Assembly (NCBI RefSeq): GCF_002150805.1
Contig: NZ_MTBA01000004.1
Location: forward strand, 992,001-1,056,000
DNA: 64,000 bases
Source: Oceanospirillum sanctuarii
GTDB taxonomy: Bacteria; Pseudomonadota; Gammaproteobacteria; Pseudomonadales; Halomonadaceae
Reading direction: 5' to 3'
Shown piece by piece: positions 34,956 through 44,907 of this stretch. A model generated the notes under the pieces. The model saw only the letters and a list, made by a program, of their open reading frames with translations. It was not told the DNA's origin and did no database searches. The position numbers and the translations under genes were made by a program. Position 1 is the stretch's first letter. The number at the start of each line of letters is the position of its first letter.

Positions 34956-36227
34956 TTAGCGCAGCATATCGCAGGCACGGTTCAGCGCCGCAATAAAGAC
35001 ATCCACTTCTTCTTTGGTGTTGTACAGCGCAAAGGAAGCACGGGCCGTAGCATCAACACCAAAGTGATGCAGAACCGGCATAGCACAGTGGTGACCGGTA
35101 CGGATCGCAACACCCAGCTGATCGATCAGTACGCCGATATCCTGCGCGTGCACGCCATCGATCACAAAGGAAATTACACCAGCTTTGTGTTCTGCATTGC
35201 CCAGAATACGCATACCCGGAATCTGCTGCATCTGCTCGGTGGCATACTTCAGCAGAACCTCTTCCCAGGCGGCGACCTTGTCCAGATCCGCCTTCATCAG
35301 CCAGTCACAGGCAGCACCCAGACCGATACCTTCAGCAATAGCAGGGGTACCCGCTTCAAACTTGTGCGGCAGACCCGCGTAGGTGGTTTTCTCGAAGCTG
35401 ACGTGGTCGATCATATCGCCACCGCCCTGCCAGACCGGCATTGCCTCCAGCAGCGCTTCTTTGCCGTACAGCACACCGATACCGGTCGGGCCATACATTT
35501 TATGGGCTGAGAAAGCGTAGAAATCGCAATCCAGCTCCTGCACATCCACCTTCAGATGCGGCACAGCCTGAGCACCGTCCAGCAGTACCGGAATCTCATG
35601 CAGGTGCGCCAGCTGAATGATCTGCTTGACCGGGTTGATGGTGCCCAGCGCATTGGAAACGTGAGTTACCGAAATCAGCTTGGTTTTGGCGCTGATCATG
35701 GCGTTCAGCGCCGCCATATCCAGCTCACCGTCTTCATCTACCGGAATCACTTTCAGCACGATACCCAGCTGATCCCGCAGAATCTGCCACGGCACTATGT
35801 TGGCGTGGTGCTCCATCATGGAGACGATCACTTCATCACCGGCTTCCAGCTGACGGCCAAAGGTATTGGCCACCAGATTGATGCCTTCGGTGGTGCCGCG
35901 AACAAAGATCACCTCTTTGGAAGAGCGCGCATTAATAAACTGACGCACCTTCTCACGGGCCTGCTCGTAAGCATCCGTAGCTTCACCGGACAGGTAATGC
36001 ACACCACGGTGAATGTTGGAGTTCAGCTCCCGGTAGTAAGCATTCATGCTTTCGATCACAGCTTCCGGCTTCTGAACCGTCGCGCCATTATCGAAATAAA
36101 CCAGCGGCTTGCCGTGAACCTTGCGCTCAAGAATCGGAAACTCTTTCCGCAGTTCCAGCATGTAAGCCGCCAGATCGGCTTCGTTCATGTCAGATCCGGT
36201 TACATGAGCTTTTACAGGAGCATTCAT
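34956..36227 (-). CDS. sufS: cysteine desulfurase SufS
   Basis: PLP-dependent group II cysteine desulfurase, 423 residues, delivering persulfide sulfur for the SufBCD scaffold. PLP lysine K243 (SAHKMYGP) and catalytic C381 (RTGHHCAMP) are present, and the C-terminal region has the short loop of SufS type. No sufE or sufU partner is in the window, so the sulfur acceptor must lie elsewhere or be SufB itself. I prefer ATG 36227, nine bases from AAGGA, to ATG 36236, which touches it. Confidence 0.95.
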   Translation of the reverse strand: MNAPVKAHVTGSDMNEADLAAYMLELRKEFPILERKVHGKPLVYFDNGATVQKPEAVIESMNAYYRELNSNIHRGVHYLSGEATDAYEQAREKVRQFINARSSKEVIFVRGTTEGINLVANTFGRQLEAGDEVIVSMMEHHANIVPWQILRDQLGIVLKVIPVDEDGELDMAALNAMISAKTKLISVTHVSNALGTINPVKQIIQLAHLHEIPVLLDGAQAVPHLKVDVQELDCDFYAFSAHKMYGPTGIGVLYGKEALLEAMPVWQGGGDMIDHVSFEKTTYAGLPHKFEAGTPAIAEGIGLGAACDWLMKADLDKVAAWEEVLLKYATEQMQQIPGMRILGNAEHKAGVISFVIDGVHAQDIGVLIDQLGVAIRTGHHCAMPVLHHFGVDATARASFALYNTKEEVDVFIAALNRACDMLR

Positions 36228-36259
36228 CTCAGACATTCCTTCAATCGCGCCAGCCTCGT

Positions 36260-37564
36260 TTACACGAGGCCTTTCAGGTTGAACTTCTCAGGCAGACGAC
36301 CCGCTACCGCTTCTTCGATACGGTCATGAACCGCTGAAATTTCGATGCGATCGATCACTTCGTTGGCAAAAGCCAGTGTCAAGAGACCTCGGGCCATCTC
36401 TTCACCGATACCACGGGAACGCAGGGCAAACAGGGCGTTCTCATCCAGCTGACCTGTGGTGCTACCATGGGAGCACTTCACGTCATCGGCGTAGATTTCC
36501 AGCTCAGGTTTGGTGTCGATCTCCGCTTTGTCCGACAGCAGCAGGTTGGCGTTGGACTGATGCGCTTCGATTTTCTGCGCATCTTTATGCACAACGGCGC
36601 GGCCATTGAACACGCCACGGGAGCGGTCGTTCAGAATGCCTTTGTAATCTTCGTTGCTATTGGTGTGCGGCGCATTGTGGTTAACCAGGGTGTGGTTATC
36701 CAGATGCTGACGACCATTACCCAGATACAGACCGTTCAGGTTTACTTCGGCACCTTCGCCGCTCAGTTCCACCTGAATATCCTGACGGGCCAGCTTGCCA
36801 CCCAGACACACATTGTGTGAGGTAAAGCGGCTGTCACGCTTCTGTTCCACATGCAGGCTGGCAATGTGATATTGCTTAGTGCTTTCCTGCTGCAGCTTGT
36901 AGTGAGTGATATTAGCGCCATCAGCCAGATCCACTTCGGTCACCACGTTGGTCAGGTTGGCGGATTCTTCGCTACCGGCATAATGTTCAACGATGGTTGC
37001 CTGCGCGTGCGTACCCGCTTTGATCAGAATACGTGGCTGAACCAGTACAGGATTTTCCTGTTCGGTTGCAACAAACTGCAGGTATACCGGCTGTTCCAGC
37101 ACCGCATTAGCGGCCAGATCAATCAGTACACCATCCTGAAACGCAGCCAGGTTCAGCGCGGTAAAACCACTGAAGTTCGCGGCTGCTACCTGACCCAGAA
37201 CCGGCTTGGCCGCATTGGCATTTTTCGCCAGCGGCAGAACCTGAACACCCGCAGGCAGGTTACCCAGCGTGGAAGCGCTTTCAGAGAATACACCGTCAAC
37301 AAACACCAGACGGATCGCATTCAGACCCAGACTCTTCTCGTTCGCCAGCGCTTCAGCATCTGCCGCTTTCGGCAGCGTGAAGCTGCGCTTAGCCAGTGCT
37401 TTAACGTCGGTGTATTTCCAGTTTTCCAGACGGGCGTGAGGCAGGCCCAGCACCGCAAACTGTTCAACCGCACCCTGACGCAGGTCGGTTAACCAACCCG
37501 GACCTTCGCTGATCTGCGGGGTTACCGCGCTCAGCCACTGATCGGTAAATTCGGCAAGACTCAT
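36260..37564 (-). CDS. sufD: Fe-S cluster scaffold subunit SufD
   Basis: A 434-residue SufD: beta-helix core (about 130-350) with [27 protein letters not shown] and the C-terminal [24 protein letters not shown] hallmark, in which the conserved His of the SufB-SufD interface is present. It forms SufBC2D with the flanking gene products. Its ATG overlaps the sufC stop by four bases, and GAGGAGG lies before it. Confidence 0.95.
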   Translation of the reverse strand: MSLAEFTDQWLSAVTPQISEGPGWLTDLRQGAVEQFAVLGLPHARLENWKYTDVKALAKRSFTLPKAADAEALANEKSLGLNAIRLVFVDGVFSESASTLGNLPAGVQVLPLAKNANAAKPVLGQVAAANFSGFTALNLAAFQDGVLIDLAANAVLEQPVYLQFVATEQENPVLVQPRILIKAGTHAQATIVEHYAGSEESANLTNVVTEVDLADGANITHYKLQQESTKQYHIASLHVEQKRDSRFTSHNVCLGGKLARQDIQVELSGEGAEVNLNGLYLGNGRQHLDNHTLVNHNAPHTNSNEDYKGILNDRSRGVFNGRAVVHKDAQKIEAHQSNANLLLSDKAEIDTKPELEIYADDVKCSHGSTTGQLDENALFALRSRGIGEEMARGLLTLAFANEVIDRIEISAVHDRIEEAVAGRLPEKFNLKGLV

Positions 37565-38313
37565 TGAGCAGCCTCCTCGATCACCCAGTCGTAACCACGT
37601 TTTTCCAGTTCCAGCGCCAGAGACTTGTCGCCGGACTTGATGATTTTACCGTCGGACAGTACATGGATATGATCCGGTACGATGTAGTCCAGCAGACGCT
37701 GGTAGTGAGTCACCATCACGATGGAACGACCGGCATCACGCAGGCTGTTAACACCTTCAGATACGATTTTCAGTGCGTCGATATCCAGGCCGGAATCAAT
37801 CTCGTCCAGCAGCGCCAGCTTCGGCTCCAGAATCAGCATCTGCAGGATCTCGTTACGCTTTTTCTCACCACCGGAGAAACCTTCGTTCACAGAACGGTGC
37901 AGGAAGCTGTTGTCCATTTTCATAAACTGCAGCTTTTCGCGTACCAGCTTCATGAACTCAGGTGCTTCAATTTCAGGCAGACCCAGGTGCTCACGCTTAG
38001 CGTTCAGGGCTGCTTTCAGCAGGTAAACGTTTTTCACACCCGGAATTTCAACCGGATACTGGAAACCCAGCAGCATGCCTGCGCGGGCACGTTCTTCAAT
38101 TTCCATCTCCAGCAGATCTTCACCTTCAAAAGTGATGCTGCCGCCGGTGACTTCATAACCGTCACGACCTGCGATAACCGCAGACAGGGTGGACTTACCG
38201 GCACCATTCGGGCCCATGATGGCGTGAACTTCACCCGGATTGATGGTCAGGGTCAGGCCTTTCAGAATCTCTTTGTCTTCAACACTAACGCGCAGGTCTT
38301 TAACTTCTAACAT
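37561..38313 (-). CDS. sufC: Fe-S assembly ATPase SufC
   Basis: A 250-residue ABC-type ATPase without membrane partner: Walker [10 protein letters not shown] (about 35-43), signature [10 protein letters not shown], Walker [13 protein letters not shown] and the H-loop VTHYQR. It drives the conformational change of the SufBCD complex. Coupled to sufD by ATGA overlap; separated from sufB by an unusual 241-base spacer. Confidence 0.97.
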   Translation of the reverse strand: MLEVKDLRVSVEDKEILKGLTLTINPGEVHAIMGPNGAGKSTLSAVIAGRDGYEVTGGSITFEGEDLLEMEIEERARAGMLLGFQYPVEIPGVKNVYLLKAALNAKREHLGLPEIEAPEFMKLVREKLQFMKMDNSFLHRSVNEGFSGGEKKRNEILQMLILEPKLALLDEIDSGLDIDALKIVSEGVNSLRDAGRSIVMVTHYQRLLDYIVPDHIHVLSDGKIIKSGDKSLALELEKRGYDWVIEEAAQ

Positions 38314-38462
38314 GTGGTTTTAACCTTTTCTGTGGATGGCGGCCTGCTTCGGCTGCACCATCAAATCTGAATTCTTTGTCTGTCGAGCTGTATCGGCGTT
38401 ACCGGCGACTGATCGGATCGGGCTGCTGTGTATCTGCTCAACGAAGCCATGGATGGCGAAGT

Positions 38463-38497
38463 CCGGTTCCTCGAAACAGGGATGTTTCGGGAGCCGG
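38463..38497. repeat. strong hairpin inside the 241-base sufB-sufC spacer
   Basis: CCGGTTCCTCGAAACA and TGTTTCGGGAGCCGG pair over about 14 base pairs with one bulge and a four-base loop; no T run follows. The whole spacer 38314-38554 contains no credible gene on either strand. Such a structure may alter mRNA stability or processing between sufB and sufCDST. Confidence 0.5.
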
Positions 38498-38554
38498 AAG
38501 CAGATACCGGCAGACCGTTCTAAACTCCGGTCTCAAGCCCGCTGTTAATCCAAT

Positions 38555-39997
38555 TTAACCAACCGCGCCTTCAAGGCTTACGTTCAGCAGGGCTTCCGCC
38601 TCAACCGCAAACTCCATCGGCAGCTCTTTAAATACGTCTTTACAGAAACCGTTTACGATCATGTTCACCGCATCTTCTTCGGAGATACCGCGCTGACGGC
38701 AGTAGAACAACTGATCTTCACCGATCTTAGAGGTAGTCGCTTCGTGCTCCACCTGCGCCGTGCTGTTGGCGATTTCCTGATACGGGAAGGTGTGCGCGCC
38801 ACACTGATCGCCGATCAGCAGGGAGTCACACTGGGTGAAGTTACGCGCGCCCTTGGCACCCGGCAGCACCTTCACCAGACCACGGTAAGACTGGTCGGAA
38901 CGACCGGCGGAAATACCTTTGGAGATAATGGTGGAACGGGAGCCTTCACCGATGTGGATCATCTTGGTACCGGTGTCCGCCTGCTGCATATTGTTGGTTA
39001 CAGCAACGGAGTAGAACTCGCCGACGGAATTTTTACCCTTCAGCACGCAGCTTGGGTATTTCCAGGTCACCGCAGAACCAGTTTCCACCTGAGTCCAGCT
39101 GATTTTGGAGTTATCACCACGACACTCGCCACGCTTGGTTACGAAGTTGTAGATACCGCCTTTACCGTTCTCATCACCCGGATACCAGTTCTGCACGGTA
39201 GAGTATTTGATGTTGGCGTTTTCCAGAGCAACCAGCTCAACCACAGCGGCGTGCAGCTGGTTTTCATCACGCATCGGCGCAGTACAACCTTCCAGATAAG
39301 ACACCTGAGCATCGTCTTCACAGATGATCAGGGTACGTTCGAACTGACCTGTATTCTGGGCGTTGATACGGAAGTAAGTGGACAGCTCCATCGGGCAGGT
39401 AACGCCTTTAGGAACAAACACAAAGGAACCGTCAGAGAACACAGCAGAGTTCAGCGCCGCGTAGAAGTTATCGGTTACCGGAACCACAGAACCCAGGTAC
39501 TGCTTGATCAGATCAGGGTATTCTCGGATCGCTTCTGAGATAGAGCAGAAGATAACGCCGGCTTCACCCAGCTGCTCTTTAAAGGTGGTGGTAACCGATA
39601 CGGAGTCAAACACCATATCCATCGCCACGCCCGCCAGAGCTGCACGCTCGTGCAGAGGAATACCCAGCTTCTCGTAGGTTTCCAGCAGTTTAGGATCAAC
39701 TTCGTCCAGACTCTTCGGACGGTCTTCCGAAGACTTAGGTGCGGAGTAGTAAGAAACGGCCTGAAAATCGACCTGTGGGAAGTTCACATGGGCCCATTCA
39801 GGTTCTGCCATCTCTTTCCACTGTTCGAAAGCGGCCAGACGCCAGTCCAGCATCCACTGTGGCTCTTCTTTCTTAGCGGAAATAAAACGGATCACATCTT
39901 CATTCAGGCCGGGAGGCGCGGTATCAGACTCGATATCGGTTACAAAGCCTTGCTTGTACTCACGACGTACAAGCTGCTCCATCTCTTGACTTGCCAT
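38555..39997 (-). CDS. sufB: Fe-S cluster scaffold subunit SufB
   Basis: A 480-residue SufB, the scaffold on which clusters are built with SufC and SufD. The family regions [46 protein letters not shown] and the C-terminal [18 protein letters not shown] are all present; the last holds the conserved Cys. First structural gene after the Rrf2 regulator (79-base gap). GAGGAG precedes ATG 39997. Confidence 0.97.
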   Translation of the reverse strand: MASQEMEQLVRREYKQGFVTDIESDTAPPGLNEDVIRFISAKKEEPQWMLDWRLAAFEQWKEMAEPEWAHVNFPQVDFQAVSYYSAPKSSEDRPKSLDEVDPKLLETYEKLGIPLHERAALAGVAMDMVFDSVSVTTTFKEQLGEAGVIFCSISEAIREYPDLIKQYLGSVVPVTDNFYAALNSAVFSDGSFVFVPKGVTCPMELSTYFRINAQNTGQFERTLIICEDDAQVSYLEGCTAPMRDENQLHAAVVELVALENANIKYSTVQNWYPGDENGKGGIYNFVTKRGECRGDNSKISWTQVETGSAVTWKYPSCVLKGKNSVGEFYSVAVTNNMQQADTGTKMIHIGEGSRSTIISKGISAGRSDQSYRGLVKVLPGAKGARNFTQCDSLLIGDQCGAHTFPYQEIANSTAQVEHEATTSKIGEDQLFYCRQRGISEEDAVNMIVNGFCKDVFKELPMEFAVEAEALLNVSLEGAVG

Positions 39998-40076
39998 TGG
40001 TCTCTCCTCACCCGGTTAAAGGTTCTGTCGGAAGCTAATTCGATTCTTCTGACCCTGCGGCGTTGGCCGGAGGATC

Positions 40077-40607
40077 TTATTCTGTTGCCAGCGCCACGAG
40101 AGGAATCTCGGCGCTGACGTTATCTTTATCGCTTTGTTCTGCGTTTGGTTTTGCTGAGCCGGAGGTGTGAATGTCATTACCGGACATCCACTGCAGCTGC
40201 AGGGGCTCTTTCTGAGCCAGCTGAACCAGAGTGATGCTCTGCAGCAGCTGATGCATGGCTAAACTGACCCGCTGCCAGTTATCCGCCACACCACAGGTAT
40301 CCTGCAGATCGCACAGCGCGTCTTCCTGACTGCAATCGGTCATTGCGAAGGGGCCTTCAATGGCAACAATAATGTCACTGGCGGTGATCTGTTTTGGCGG
40401 ACGGGACAAACCGTAACCGCCCTGCGCGCCACGATGAGACACCAACAGGCCGCTTTTCTGCAGCATCTTCAGTGCTTTGCTCACCGTAGGTTTGGGAATC
40501 TGTACCTGTTCCGCAATATCGGTGGCGGTAAACAGCTGATCCGGCGTGCGGGCAATGTGTGCCATCAGCACCGCCGCATAGTCGGTCATTTTGCTCAGTT
40601 TCAGCAT
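40077..40607 (-). CDS. Rrf2-family SUF operon regulator
   Basis: A 176-residue IscR-like regulator: winged helix with KMTDYAAVLMAHIA and PKPTVSKALKMLQKSGLL, then the cluster-binding loop with three cysteines (C-x6-C-x5-C in DCSQEDALCDLQDTCG), as needed for a [2Fe-2S] cluster. It belongs to the group of SUF-linked Rrf2 regulators found in gammaproteobacteria. A palindrome matching the IscR type 1 core covers its own -10 region, so autorepression according to Fe-S status is likely. The C-terminal 35 residues are polar and probably disordered. Confidence 0.92.
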   Translation of the reverse strand: MLKLSKMTDYAAVLMAHIARTPDQLFTATDIAEQVQIPKPTVSKALKMLQKSGLLVSHRGAQGGYGLSRPPKQITASDIIVAIEGPFAMTDCSQEDALCDLQDTCGVADNWQRVSLAMHQLLQSITLVQLAQKEPLQLQWMSGNDIHTSGSAKPNAEQSDKDNVSAEIPLVALATE

Positions 40608-41024
40608 GGTTTTACCTTCATCGTCATAGTGGACTATTTTAGTCCCATTTAACTTTGAACAAAACCCTTATACCCGAGTTTTTCACTCTGTTTTGCAAGA
40701 TAACGGCGATTAACCGGTTTTTGATTGGGGTTTTACCGACGTTCGAAGCAAGTTATTGAGAATCGTTTTCAACAAGAAGCACAAAACCACCACTCCCAGA
40801 CTCTCGCTTTTGCTATATGCGGGGATTGGAATAAAACCCCAAACGACTAGAATAGAAACATCGACAGACGGATCTGCCCACCTGCCAACGATGAAAGCTG
40901 ACGGAACTCAACACTCTCCGTCAAAGTCATATCAGCGTCAGAAGATTCGACTATCCTATCTATTTTGTATCAACCCCCAGCGTATCCCGCCAACGGCGGA
41001 TACAGCCTTATCGGAGACCCAAGC
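40608..41024. other. divergent spacer, suf regulator and small membrane protein
   Basis: 417 bases holding the suf operator and promoter at its left end and an AT-rich stretch at 40930-40975 that probably carries the promoter of the membrane protein and phaC. No other gene is convincing. Confidence 0.55.
40626..40650. promoter_or_regulatory. Rrf2/IscR type 1-like operator of the suf operon
   Basis: The core GACTATTTTAGTC (40632-40644) fits GACT-R-WWW-Y-AGTC exactly; the flanks fit poorly. Read on the minus strand it includes TAAAAT, a good -10 element, 27-32 bases before the regulator start, with a weak TTGTTC-like -35. Overlap with the promoter suggests repression. Confidence 0.6.
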
Positions 41025-41270
41025 ATGCCCCTGTGGTTACAACTGGTGATTATCTTTATCGTTTCAATCAGCGGTATCGCCTTTCATATTGTTCTGATCA
41101 AAAAGATTCGCGTCTGGGCGATTAACGATCAGATCAACGCACTTTCCGGCGATAACTCAGCGAAAAAAGCGCACCTTCAACAGGTACACCAGCAACTACT
41201 GGCCGACAAGGTTCCCCATAAACACCATCAGGATAAACTGACAGCCGCAGCCGAAACCTTTAAAGGCTAA
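41025..41270 (+). CDS. small membrane protein upstream of phaC, 81 aa
   Basis: An 81-residue protein with one N-terminal membrane helix (about 5-25, LVIIFIVSISGIAFHIVLI) and a cytoplasmic, helical, basic tail of about 55 residues with several His and Lys. I do not recognise a family. ATG 41025 has GGAG eight bases upstream; the frame is open 20 codons further but without a ribosome site. It precedes phaC by 38 bases and is probably co-transcribed, so a role near PHA granules or membrane is conceivable. Confidence 0.7.
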   Translation: MPLWLQLVIIFIVSISGIAFHIVLIKKIRVWAINDQINALSGDNSAKKAHLQQVHQQLLADKVPHKHHQDKLTAAAETFKG

Positions 41271-41308
41271 GCGAAGCAACCCAGGCTTTATCTCAGGAGA
41301 AGGATTTT

Positions 41309-43375
41309 ATGTTTGCCACCTTTAACAAGTTTTTAACGGATAACGGGCTTCCGACGGATGCACCTGCGTTCAGCGAACTCTTTCCGGGAAGAGCGGTAAA
41401 CAGCCCTCTGCCGCTGACCGCAGATGCGCTGGAAACCCTGCTGATGACCAGCAGCGCAGACAACCCTTCTCATCTGAGAGGCACCAAACACTGGATGAGC
41501 GAGATGAACGGCCTGATGCTGAAACAGATGCTGCAAATCTCCCATCTGCAGAGCCAGATCTTCCGTCCTTATGGTCTTTTGCCGTCACTCTTTACCGGCT
41601 GGGCGCAGCCTCTGATTCAGGCGACTGAAGATGCAGTCGCCAAAGGTGAGTCGCCGGATCTGATTACCCGTGCCGATCAGCAACTTGATGCGGCTTATGC
41701 TCAGCAGTTGAAAGCTCTGGTGGCGCACTTTGCAACGGATACCGACACAGAGAATGCCCGCTTCAATCCGGAAACCTGCCAATGGGCCTGCGAAACCCTG
41801 CAGGGGCAGACCTGGCTGGCGACCCAACTGAACAATTTCCGCTTGCTGGAATGGCAATATCATAGTCGTGGCCAGACTCATCTGACCGCTATGAAAGACC
41901 TGCTGCGCTCTCTGTTTCAGGTGATTACCGGACAGACCTTCAGCGCCGATGAAGATCAGCCTTACCGAAAGAAAAACGCGGAAGGCCAATGGCGGGACAG
42001 CGATGAGGATTATCTGAAAGCCTGCGAGGAACGTCTGTTAGCGCTGCTGAAACATGATGCCTTTGATCTGAGAAATTTCGCCCTGAATTCCCCCCACGCC
42101 AAACTCGGTGCAACCCCATGGGAAACGGTTCCGGGTTCTGAGCTGTACACCGTTAAGCTACGCCACTACCCAAGACCGGAAGGTGTGAAGGCCAACGGCA
42201 AAACCCTGTATATGGCCAGCCCTATGATCAACCGCTGTGAGCTGTTTGATCTGGCTCCCGGCAAGTCGGTGATCGAAGGCATGCTACAGCTGGGCTACGA
42301 TCTGTATCTGGTGGATTACGGTAATCCGGGGCCGGATCAGTGCCAGCTGGGTCTGGATTTCTACGGCAAAACCGTGCACGACACCTATCTGGATCTGATT
42401 CTGGAACGTCATCCGGAGCAGAATATCGAGGTGATGGCCTACTGTATGGGCGGCACTCTCTTTATGCCGTATCTGGCACGCCGTATCGAAGAAGCCCAGA
42501 TCACTGGTAAAGATGTGAAGGTGCGTCAGGTGGTACTGATGACCACGCCGATTCTGTTTGATGACGACACCAGCGGCCACAAGCCGATGCGGGATGTGAT
42601 CCGTAAAGATTACGATGCCGACGTAATGAGCCTCTTCTACGGCAACTGCAACGTATCACCTTACGCCATTGAAGCCGGTATGCACACTATCCAGCCCGGT
42701 GTGGAACAGACCGTTCTGGAAGGTTTCTATGGCCGGGCTAACTTCCCCGGTGCAATCGAAGATGCCGCACCTTTTCTGAACTGGCTGCACAGCGGCACCC
42801 GCTTCCCGGCACGTGCCCACCGTGAGTGGATTCAGAAAATCTTTATGGATAACCAGATCTGGAAAGGCGAGTACTGCCTGCCGTCCGATCTGCCGGAGCT
42901 GGATGGCAAACCGGTAAATATGGATGTACTGAACAGCGCTGATATCGCCCTGTTCGATTACTGCGGTCAGCGCGATCCCATTGCACCGGTTGGCTCCTGT
43001 AAAACCAGCGAACGCTGGGGTCGCAAAGCCGATAACCAACAGATGGTTCGTGGCGGTCTGAACCGTACCATCGAGAAAAATATCGGCCATATTTTTGTCG
43101 TCAGCCACGCGCTGCTGGGTGAATTTCTGGAAGCGGTAACTGACTTTTTAGCGGATGAGCCACCGGCTTATCAGAGCAAAAAGCCAGCGCCTGTTACTGC
43201 AAAAGAAGCTCCGACTGCAAAACCTGCAGCCCAAAAAGCTGCTGCAAGCAAGACTGCCGCGAGAAAGCCTGCGGCAAGAAAAGCGACCCCGAGAAAAACA
43301 GCTGCAGCCAGCAAAACTGCAGCAACTAACAAAACTGCACCAACTAAGACAGATTCCGGTAATACGGAATCCTGA
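41309..43375 (+). CDS. phaC: divergent poly(3-hydroxyalkanoate) synthase with Lys/Ala-rich tail
   Basis: A 688-residue PhaC-family enzyme that polymerises hydroxyacyl-CoA into storage polyester. The alpha/beta hydrolase core carries the expected triad: C379 (AYCMGG), D556 (GQRDPIA) and H594 (NIGHIF). The first Gly of the PhaC box GxCxGG is Ala here. The N-terminal region of about 290 residues and the tail of about 60 residues (AKPAAQKAAASKTAARKPAARK) are unlike classical class I enzymes; the tail looks like the C-termini of some phasins or histone-like proteins and may bind DNA or polyphosphate. GGAGAAGGA precedes ATG 41309. A UUCG-loop terminator follows. Confidence 0.85.
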   Translation: MFATFNKFLTDNGLPTDAPAFSELFPGRAVNSPLPLTADALETLLMTSSADNPSHLRGTKHWMSEMNGLMLKQMLQISHLQSQIFRPYGLLPSLFTGWAQPLIQATEDAVAKGESPDLITRADQQLDAAYAQQLKALVAHFATDTDTENARFNPETCQWACETLQGQTWLATQLNNFRLLEWQYHSRGQTHLTAMKDLLRSLFQVITGQTFSADEDQPYRKKNAEGQWRDSDEDYLKACEERLLALLKHDAFDLRNFALNSPHAKLGATPWETVPGSELYTVKLRHYPRPEGVKANGKTLYMASPMINRCELFDLAPGKSVIEGMLQLGYDLYLVDYGNPGPDQCQLGLDFYGKTVHDTYLDLILERHPEQNIEVMAYCMGGTLFMPYLARRIEEAQITGKDVKVRQVVLMTTPILFDDDTSGHKPMRDVIRKDYDADVMSLFYGNCNVSPYAIEAGMHTIQPGVEQTVLEGFYGRANFPGAIEDAAPFLNWLHSGTRFPARAHREWIQKIFMDNQIWKGEYCLPSDLPELDGKPVNMDVLNSADIALFDYCGQRDPIAPVGSCKTSERWGRKADNQQMVRGGLNRTIEKNIGHIFVVSHALLGEFLEAVTDFLADEPPAYQSKKPAPVTAKEAPTAKPAAQKAAASKTAARKPAARKATPRKTAAASKTAATNKTAPTKTDSGNTES

Positions 43376-43403
43376 TAGCGCTTGGTAAGTGCTACTGAAA
43401 AAC

Positions 43404-43431
43404 AAAAGGCGTGCTTCGGCACGCCTTTTTT
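43404..43431. terminator. bidirectional terminator with TTCG loop
   Basis: Stem AAAAGGCGTGC/GCACGCCTTTT closed by a stable TTCG tetraloop and followed by T residues, between phaC (+) and the PepSY gene (-). Confidence 0.93.
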
Positions 43432-43468
43432 GGTCACTAATGCAGTAATCACAATGGGCGGTATCCGC

Positions 43469-44782
43469 TCAGTTTTTCACCGACTTCGCAGCCTGTTTCT
43501 TTTTCGCAGCACTTCTACGACGAGCCCGATACTTAAACCACCAGATCCTAAGACCGGATACCGTCAGCCAAATAGAGGCCACAACCAGCAAGAGACTCAG
43601 CAGCTTGCTCCACCAGCCCAACTCTGACTTATGCACAGCCTCAAAACCCACCGTCATCGTATCCACTGCGCTTTCGCCCGTTGCCTGATAGCGCGCCAGC
43701 AAAGCTCCACTTTGCGCATCAAACCAGACACTGGTTTTGGCACTGTCCTGTGAATAATCCAACGAGGAATAACTGCGATACAGGTAAGTGCCTTTGAAAG
43801 CAGAATGAGATAAACCGATCGACTGCAGCAACTCAAACCCTGCCTCTTTCGCCCAGGCTTCCGTCAGTTGCTGTCCGGTTGCTACCGCCTGCTCCAGACT
43901 CATCGGCTGCGCCTGCCCCATGGGCGATGTCTTAATGATTTTATGGGCCAGCTGTCGCTGTTCAAAAGGGTCAAACACCCCGTAATAGACGGGCTTCAGA
44001 TTAAAGCTAAGGCCGGATAAAAGGAAAATAACCATCAGCGGTGTAAACACTAATCCCAGCCAACGGTGGTTGAAGAAGTCTTTCTGGAACCGGCTTTTGC
44101 CTGAGCGGTAACGCCAAAAGCTAAGCCAATGCAGCAGATCATGCCGGAAAGAAACCCGCGTTTTTTTCGTATGATGCGGCCAGCTCAGATAAACACCCAC
44201 TGGTACTAACAACAACCAGAGCAAGGTCAGCCAACCCAGCACCAATCGCCCTTCTTTACCCGCCAGTATCGAGTAGTGCAGCTTATAGATAATCGGCAGC
44301 AGGTTTCGGGTTAAAGGCTCGCTTCCGGTGGGATGATATTCTCCCCACTTGCGACCACCCAGCACCTCACCGGTATAGGGATTAACAAAGATCTGACTGT
44401 GAACCGGCGCATGGTAATTACCAAAACCGTCACGTGTTCCGGCAATCCAGAACACCGCCGCAGGCTGCACACCGCTTTCCCGCCCCTGTTGATAACCGGG
44501 CAGTGTGTAAAACTCCAGATCAAACCAACTGATTCGGGATTGTGGATAAACCTGCTGCACCCGTGCCTCCAACTGAGAAACCGACAGAGGCTCTGCATAA
44601 AGGTCATGCTGCTCGATCAGCATGATGTCCGCATTCAACCACTGATCCAGCTCCTGCTTGTAAACCAGCACACCACCGGTAAGCGTTAACAGCAGCACCG
44701 GCAGAATCAGCAAAAGCCCCAGCCAGCGGTGGAGCAGAAGGAAGGTATGGCGGTTCACGGCAGGAACAATCCTTGTCGACAT
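43469..44782 (-). CDS. PepSY-associated membrane protein
   Basis: A 437-residue inner-membrane protein of the PepSY_TM family: TM near residues 18-38 (HRWLGLLLILPVLLLTLTGGVLVY), periplasmic PepSY-like stretch, further helices at about 175-200, 240-265 and 400-425, and a Lys/Arg-rich C-terminus. Conserved His in HRWLGL (twice, also NHRWLGLVF) and LHY fit the family, members of which include ferric-siderophore reductase-like proteins. Its function here is open; no siderophore genes are near. ATG 44782 is used, since an earlier in-frame start would read through the guaA terminator. Confidence 0.82.
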   Translation of the reverse strand: MSTRIVPAVNRHTFLLLHRWLGLLLILPVLLLTLTGGVLVYKQELDQWLNADIMLIEQHDLYAEPLSVSQLEARVQQVYPQSRISWFDLEFYTLPGYQQGRESGVQPAAVFWIAGTRDGFGNYHAPVHSQIFVNPYTGEVLGGRKWGEYHPTGSEPLTRNLLPIIYKLHYSILAGKEGRLVLGWLTLLWLLLVPVGVYLSWPHHTKKTRVSFRHDLLHWLSFWRYRSGKSRFQKDFFNHRWLGLVFTPLMVIFLLSGLSFNLKPVYYGVFDPFEQRQLAHKIIKTSPMGQAQPMSLEQAVATGQQLTEAWAKEAGFELLQSIGLSHSAFKGTYLYRSYSSLDYSQDSAKTSVWFDAQSGALLARYQATGESAVDTMTVGFEAVHKSELGWWSKLLSLLLVVASIWLTVSGLRIWWFKYRARRRSAAKKKQAAKSVKN

Positions 44783-44811
44783 TTGAGGATTCCAATCAGA
44801 AAAACAGACAT

Positions 44812-44849
44812 AAAAAAACCTGCCGATGCTGAAGCAAACGGCAGGTTTT
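44812..44849 (-). terminator. guaA terminator
   Basis: Stem AAACCTGCCG/CGGCAGGTTT with a 13-base loop and seven T on the minus strand, 60 bases after the guaA stop. Confidence 0.88.
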
Positions 44850-44907
44850 ATCAATCCGATCCTAGCAGGTCAGATCCAAATAGACCTAACCCGTTATTTA
44901 TCGGATC

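Noticed and set aside
36851-38310. Plus-strand frames of 213 and 248 codons opposite sufD and sufC
   Set aside because: Exact mirrors of conserved suf genes with shadow amino acid composition.
40842-40860. Second IscR-like core (GACTAGAATAG) in the spacer before the small membrane protein
   Set aside because: Right half-site is incomplete and one central base does not fit; too weak.
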